From NCBI RefSeq assembly GCF_002354895.1, contig NZ_CP023439.1, positions 4,340,001 through 4,404,000 on the forward strand: a DNA stretch of 64,000 nt, given 5' to 3'. This DNA comes from Thauera sp. K11 (GTDB taxonomy: Bacteria; Pseudomonadota; Gammaproteobacteria; Burkholderiales; Rhodocyclaceae). The notes below the pieces were generated by a model. The model searched no databases and was not told the origin of the DNA. It saw only the letters and a program-made list of their open reading frames with translations. Made by a program: the position numbers and the translations under genes. Of the stretch, positions 60,117 through 64,000 are shown piece after piece (position 1 is the stretch's first letter; every line of letters starts with the position of its first letter).

Positions 60117-62210
60117 ATGGGCATTCCGATCATTGATTGGTTCGAAGATCCGATCAAATCATCAGTAAACTCGGTTTTTTCTGGGATTAATGCTCATTTT
60201 CAATCCCTGGATGTCATTAAGCAGTATCGCCTTTATCATTTCGAAATGCTTAAGCAGCAGGTAAGTGGCATTAAGATATTGGGGATGCAAAACCCGATGG
60301 ATCTGAAAAATCTCTATTACCCCGCAAATGTATCGACCGATATACGCAGGCGGATTTATACTCCAGAATGGGCAACGTTAGACGGCTCAATTAGTACGGA
60401 TTATGAAAATGCTGCAAATGAGCACATCGGAGGGGCAAGGTATTCGACCAAGGCCCATCGCGGAATGAATCGCAATAGGCAGATCGACAATGCGAAGACT
60501 CGTGAGCCGGGCGACGATTACATTGATAAAAATAACAGAGTCATCATCCTTGGTGGGCCAGGCGCGGGCAAAACAACGTTCCTAAAATTCATCGCACTGG
60601 CTTATTCAGATAGAGATATCTTCAAGAGAACAAATCTCAAGAAGACAACCCTTCCTATATATATCCATCTACCAAGTCTTGCACGGGAACCGGACAGCGT
60701 AATCGACTTTATATCTTCACCTCTCGTAAGCAGAACTGATGTTTATGCACATCAATTCTATAAGAGATTAATGGAGAAGGGGCTTTGTACAGTACTAATG
60801 GATTCATTGGATGAAGTTCCAACTGAAGCCAAACAAGCTCTAATCCAGAAAGTAAAATCGTTCGCAGCGCTTTTTCCTAAAGCTCGAATTGTAATCACTT
60901 GCCGAACAGCTGATTACGATCAAATATTCGAAGATTTTTCTGAGGTCGAGCTTGCTCGGCTATCCAAGGAAGCGGTTGAATCGATCGTTAGGGCGTGGTT
61001 CGGGAAAACGCATGAAAGAGCAGAAAAACTTATCTCGCTCTTAGAGAACGACGAGGCCGTGGCATCGCTCACTGAGACTCCATTGCTGTTAAGCCTTCTC
61101 TGCATCCAATTTAAGAACGACCTGGCGCTCCCGAAGAGAAAGACAGAGTTATACAGACGTTGTATTGATGCGCTACTCAGGGACTGGGACACAACTCGGG
61201 GATTTAGAAGAGATACTGCTTATTCTCAGCTCTCCGATGATCGTAAAGAGAAGATTTTCGAAGCATTGGCCGGTAGCGCCTGTAAGGAATACATAGACTA
61301 CGAATTTCACGAGACTTTTATTTTGAGCGCCATTTCCAGTGAAATAGCTCGATTTTCCATGGATCCGAATGATGCAAAAGGCATTCTAACAGAGATCGAG
61401 AGCCATCATGGAATCGTAGAGAAGTGCTCGGCAGAAACCTACGAATTTAGCCATGCAACGATGCAGGAGTATTTTGCAGCAAAATACTTCGTCGCCAAGC
61501 GTAAGGAATTGGAGGTGCTTAAGAAGCACTATGATGATGAAGGTTGGCATAACGTCATTTTGTTCATGGCGTCGATGATGGATGACTCTTCGAGTATTCT
61601 GAATTTCCTTGCTGAAAGGTCTTCCACGGAAAAATTCCAGAACTATCCAGCGTTCGGACGGCGTCTCGCGCATTTGCTCTTGCTGTATCGGTGTATGGCT
61701 ATGGGGGTTAATCTCTCGCCAGATCTGAGATCAAATATGTGCTCTCACTTAGTTCATAGCCAGATTAATATGATTCAGCAAATAAACAAAGACGGCGTTC
61801 TTCCGTACGCAGTACGACGGCCGAACGGGGTTCGGCAGGCGCTGTTTACGTACCGAAAGAGCCGGGAGTCGATCGATAGAATTTTGAAGCCCTATCGAAG
61901 CCTAATGAATGAAATTGTGCTGTCGCCCATTAAAGAGTACTCCGAAAAAGTTGTGGAAGCCATCCGTAGCATCAGCATGGAATCAGGCGACAGTTCTGAG
62001 CTTTACAAGAATCTCGGGCTTGCAACATGCTTGTTAGTACCTGTGTCAGCTGCTAAGCCTGAATTCTTCTTTGAACGGATGATGAATTATTCAGATCGAT
62101 TATTGCAGAGAAGAACTGACTCGATTAGAGGGGTGCTGGTAGAATCAATAACTGCTCATCGTGCAATGTTTCCGAGACTCTTCGACGACGAGCGCACCGT
62201 TCGGGTTTAA
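60117..62210 (+). CDS. NACHT-domain STAND NTPase (bacterial NLR-like, candidate phage defence)
   Basis: A 697-aa protein. An N-terminal region (1-140) ends in IKILGMQNPMDLKNLYYPANV, shown here by its core IKILGMQNPMDL, a segment common before bacterial NACHT domains. The NACHT ATPase follows: Walker A GGPGAGKTT (146-154), Walker B VLMDSLDEVP (226-235), sensor RIVITCR (257-263), and the helical region with FSHATMQEYFAA (444-455). The C-terminal 230 residues are helical with no recognised sensor repeats or effector. ATG at 60117 has AAAGGA upstream; a TTG nine codons earlier is less likely. GC is about 40-45% against about 70% around it, indicating recent transfer. Related bNACHT proteins block phages; that role here is inferred. 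Confidence 0.88.
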   Translation: MGIPIIDWFEDPIKSSVNSVFSGINAHFQSLDVIKQYRLYHFEMLKQQVSGIKILGMQNPMDLKNLYYPANVSTDIRRRIYTPEWATLDGSISTDYENAANEHIGGARYSTKAHRGMNRNRQIDNAKTREPGDDYIDKNNRVIILGGPGAGKTTFLKFIALAYSDRDIFKRTNLKKTTLPIYIHLPSLAREPDSVIDFISSPLVSRTDVYAHQFYKRLMEKGLCTVLMDSLDEVPTEAKQALIQKVKSFAALFPKARIVITCRTADYDQIFEDFSEVELARLSKEAVESIVRAWFGKTHERAEKLISLLENDEAVASLTETPLLLSLLCIQFKNDLALPKRKTELYRRCIDALLRDWDTTRGFRRDTAYSQLSDDRKEKIFEALAGSACKEYIDYEFHETFILSAISSEIARFSMDPNDAKGILTEIESHHGIVEKCSAETYEFSHATMQEYFAAKYFVAKRKELEVLKKHYDDEGWHNVILFMASMMDDSSSILNFLAERSSTEKFQNYPAFGRRLAHLLLLYRCMAMGVNLSPDLRSNMCSHLVHSQINMIQQINKDGVLPYAVRRPNGVRQALFTYRKSRESIDRILKPYRSLMNEIVLSPIKEYSEKVVEAIRSISMESGDSSELYKNLGLATCLLVPVSAAKPEFFFERMMNYSDRLLQRRTDSIRGVLVESITAHRAMFPRLFDDERTVRV

Positions 62211-62605
62211 CGTCAGCGGAATTTCTCCGGAAACGCCGCAGTTCAGACGCGACAGCGCTGAACTGCGGCAGTAGCGCAGACTGCAGACATTCGGTCCGCC
62301 GAGGCCCACCACCCGGATTGGCCGAATAGGAGCCCCCCAGGCGAAACCCGCTGCATAACACCACGCGCACTTGGCGCATAGGGCTGGCTGTCGATGGGGA
62401 GTGATAAGCCATCGAGTTCGTTCGGATCGAAGCTCCCCGCCGTAGCGCAAACTTGCACCGCGTCGAGCCCAGTGAGCAGCGTCCAGCGCTTGGCCGACCG
62501 GAGCCAGCAGCAACCGATGATTCAGGCAGCACCAATGGCGTCGACGACCGCGAGCAAGCCGAAAAGCAGATCACCCCCTGTGTTTGCTCCCCGCAATAGG
62601 GCAGC
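62211..62605. other. Spacer after the NACHT gene with a stem-loop
   Basis: About 395 bp. GCCGCAGTTCAG and CTGAACTGCGGC (62235-62269) form a perfect 12-bp stem with an 11-base loop, 25 bp after the NACHT stop; no T-run follows. It could end transcription. The remainder returns to higher GC but shows no gene or recognisable relic on either strand. Confidence 0.5.
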
Positions 62606-63562
62606 TTACCCAGCCCCAAACTCGAGCACGGCCTCGACCGCCCGCCGCGAAGCAGCAGGCAGCACATCTCCCGAATACCCCCAACGAATCAACAACTGTG
62701 GATGCCCCGCAGTGCCCGCCACTGCCTGCAACCGCGGCCGCAAAACCGCCACCTGAATCGGCTGGTTCAGATAGGAAGCCTGCAGCCCAAGCTGGCAGCC
62801 CACCAACAAGGCACGCTGCAAGGCCTGCCCGGCGTTCAGCCAAGCCAGGGCATCATCCTGCACCGTGATCAGCACGCCAAGCCAGGGCGAGGCGGTGGCG
62901 AGTTGCTGGTCCTTGGCGGCCACGCCCTGGCCCAGGTCGAAGGTGCGCACGACGGCCTGGGCGATCGGTGCCGCCAGCGCCGGCACGGACAGGCCGTCGC
63001 CCGCGCGGCGCGGATGCATCCACATCGCCAGTTCCCTGCGCCAGCGCGGATCGTCCCACTGCAGGCGGTCGCCGTCGGCGACCAGCTCGGCCGCCTGTTG
63101 CCGGCTTTCGCCGGCCAGCGTCACCAGGGCCGCGCCTTCGGCAGCCACCGCCTGTTCGACTGCCCACATGACATCCTCGGGAACCGGGCGGTTCTCGAAA
63201 GCCTTGCGATAGGTCCGGCGCCGGCGCAGTGCCTCGGCCAGCGGTGCGAGCCCGGCTTCGGGGGCGCCATTCGCGATTTCGATGCGCGCCAGCCAGTCGG
63301 ACCCGGGCCCTTCCGGCAGCAGATCGACCCGCGCGCCGAATCCGGCCGCCGCGGCCGCTACCCGTAACGACAGCAAGGCAGCGCCGCAACTCACCGTCAG
63401 TTCGCGGTCGAAGGGATCATTCACCGGCAGGGCGCGCGTGCGATCGGCCCACAGCTCGATTGCCGCGCCGTGCGCACGGAACAGCCAGGGTTGGGTGTTG
63501 TGGCTGGAAGGCGCGGCGCAGGCCTGTTCGACCAACGTCCTGATCGTCTCAGTAGGCAGCAT
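62606..63562 (-). CDS. Acg-type nitroreductase family protein
   Basis: A 318-aa FMN-dependent nitroreductase-like protein. The N-terminal LVEQACAAPSSHNTQPWLF is the FMN-binding signature of the group, and RRRTYRKAFENRPVPEDV and LIRWGYSGDVLPAASRR are Acg/TM1586-like landmarks. Its length, greater than classic nitroreductases, fits the Acg subgroup, where flavin storage has been proposed rather than drug reduction. MLPTETIR is taken as start, with AAGGAG 9 bases before. Divergence from neighbours: an AraC regulator is encoded upstream on the same strand. Confidence 0.88.
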   Translation of the reverse strand: MLPTETIRTLVEQACAAPSSHNTQPWLFRAHGAAIELWADRTRALPVNDPFDRELTVSCGAALLSLRVAAAAAGFGARVDLLPEGPGSDWLARIEIANGAPEAGLAPLAEALRRRRTYRKAFENRPVPEDVMWAVEQAVAAEGAALVTLAGESRQQAAELVADGDRLQWDDPRWRRELAMWMHPRRAGDGLSVPALAAPIAQAVVRTFDLGQGVAAKDQQLATASPWLGVLITVQDDALAWLNAGQALQRALLVGCQLGLQASYLNQPIQVAVLRPRLQAVAGTAGHPQLLIRWGYSGDVLPAASRRAVEAVLEFGAG

Positions 63563-63661
63563 GCTTTTTCTCCTTGCCGCAGGGCTATGCATAAGCGTAG
63601 CCGTCTGGCCGCCCAAGTGTCAGCAACTCGACGATCAGGGCATCGCTGCTGCGCCCGTCCC

Positions 63662-64000
63662 TCAGCCCCGATACCCCTTCGGACTCACCCCCGTCATCCG
63701 CCGGAACGTCGCCGAAAAGTGGCTCAGGTTCTTGAACCCGCAGCGCCGCGCGATCTCGGCCACCGGCAGGCCCTGATCCTCCCGCAGCAGCACCCGCGCC
63801 CGTTCCAGCCGCTGCGACAGCACGTAGTGGTAGGGCGTCTGCCCGACGGTGTCGCGGAAGGCGCGCAGGAAGTGGTCCTTGGAGATGCAGGCGAGGTCGG
63901 CGAGGTCCTGCAGGCAGATGTCTTCGTGCAGGCGTTCGTGGATCAGCGCGGTGATCTTCTTCAGCACGCTCTGGCGCAGCTGGCTGCCGTGGCCGCCGCG
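63662..64000 (-). CDS. AraC-family regulator, C-terminal part (cut by window edge)
   Basis: At least 112 residues of a regulator whose N-terminus lies beyond the window. The double helix-turn-helix is complete: LQDLADLACISKDHFLRAF, then PVAEIARRCGFKNLSHFSATFRRMTGVSPKGYR reduced to its core FKNLSHFSATFRR. The frame continues upstream through RGGHGSQLRQSVLKK to the last base. It reads toward the nitroreductase gene on the same strand (gap about 100 bp) and may control it. Confidence 0.88.
   Translation of the reverse strand, partial: RGGHGSQLRQSVLKKITALIHERLHEDICLQDLADLACISKDHFLRAFRDTVGQTPYHYVLSQRLERARVLLREDQGLPVAEIARRCGFKNLSHFSATFRRMTGVSPKGYRG

Noticed and set aside
62125..62667. Minus-strand frame overlapping the NACHT gene end
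   Set aside because: Cys/Ser/Arg-rich translation without domain, crosses the stem-loop and two gene ends; a chance frame.
1..64000. CRISPR arrays, tRNA or rRNA genes
   Set aside because: No regularly spaced direct repeats and no tRNA or rRNA signature were seen on either strand.

Overview
The window comes from a high-GC (roughly 70% by eye) Gram-negative chromosome. The gmk-rpoZ-spoT order with a DUF3460 gene close by is typical of Betaproteobacteria. The aromatic and redox genes, DUF1302/DUF1329 envelope proteins and many RND pumps fit a Rhodocyclales-like bacterium (Thauera/Azoarcus/Aromatoleum type). That placement is inferred, not proven. No rRNA, tRNA or CRISPR array was seen.

Layout. 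0-5 kb (minus strand) is housekeeping: a DnaQ-like exonuclease/GIY-YIG protein, DUF3460, spoT, rpoZ and gmk. 5-20 kb is an iron and efflux region: a TetR relic, a siderophore-interacting flavoprotein, a complete AcrAB-TolC-type RND operon with a divergent TetR gene, a Fur-family regulator, a siderophore-binding protein, and a FepA-type TonB receptor cut in two by a complete IS66 element (15385-17982). The element has perfect terminal repeats and an 8-bp target duplication. 20-28 kb holds a LysR gene, an OmpR-type two-component system (kinase frameshifted in a G run) and a divergent MacA-MacB-NodT export operon. 28-30.5 kb is a small membrane cluster with a PepSY protein, probably iron-related.

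30.8-38.3 kb is a tightly coupled five-gene cassette: SWIM zinc finger, DUF5691, MoxR AAA+ ATPase, DUF5682, and VWA protein. It resembles the uncharacterised Escherichia coli yehLMPQ set. The DUF5682 member shows the spaced motifs of the TraB/TIKI hydrolase superfamily. This is the best candidate here for a poorly described multi-gene system.

38.5-50 kb holds TerB, DJ-1/PfpI, a decayed amino-acid binding protein gene, LysR regulators, a molybdenum hydroxylase operon with its own XdhC and MobA-like maturation factors, a flavin reductase, TerC and an MFS transporter. 49.7-58.7 kb holds two divergent paralogous cupins of the 2,4'-dihydroxyacetophenone dioxygenase type, then an apparent operon DUF1302-DUF1329-YCF48-like propeller-RND/MMPL-SDR, suggesting envelope export plus oxidation of a hydrophobic compound.

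59-64 kb: an EipA/DUF1134 protein, then a low-GC island carrying one NACHT (NLR-like) STAND ATPase that looks recently acquired and is a phage-defence candidate, then an Acg-type nitroreductase and the C-terminal part of an AraC regulator cut by the window edge.

Three genes (TetR at 12.5 kb, histidine kinase at 21.6 kb, MFS at 48.5 kb) each appear to lack one base. Two of these sites lie in or beside C/G runs, so sequencing error should be excluded before calling them broken.
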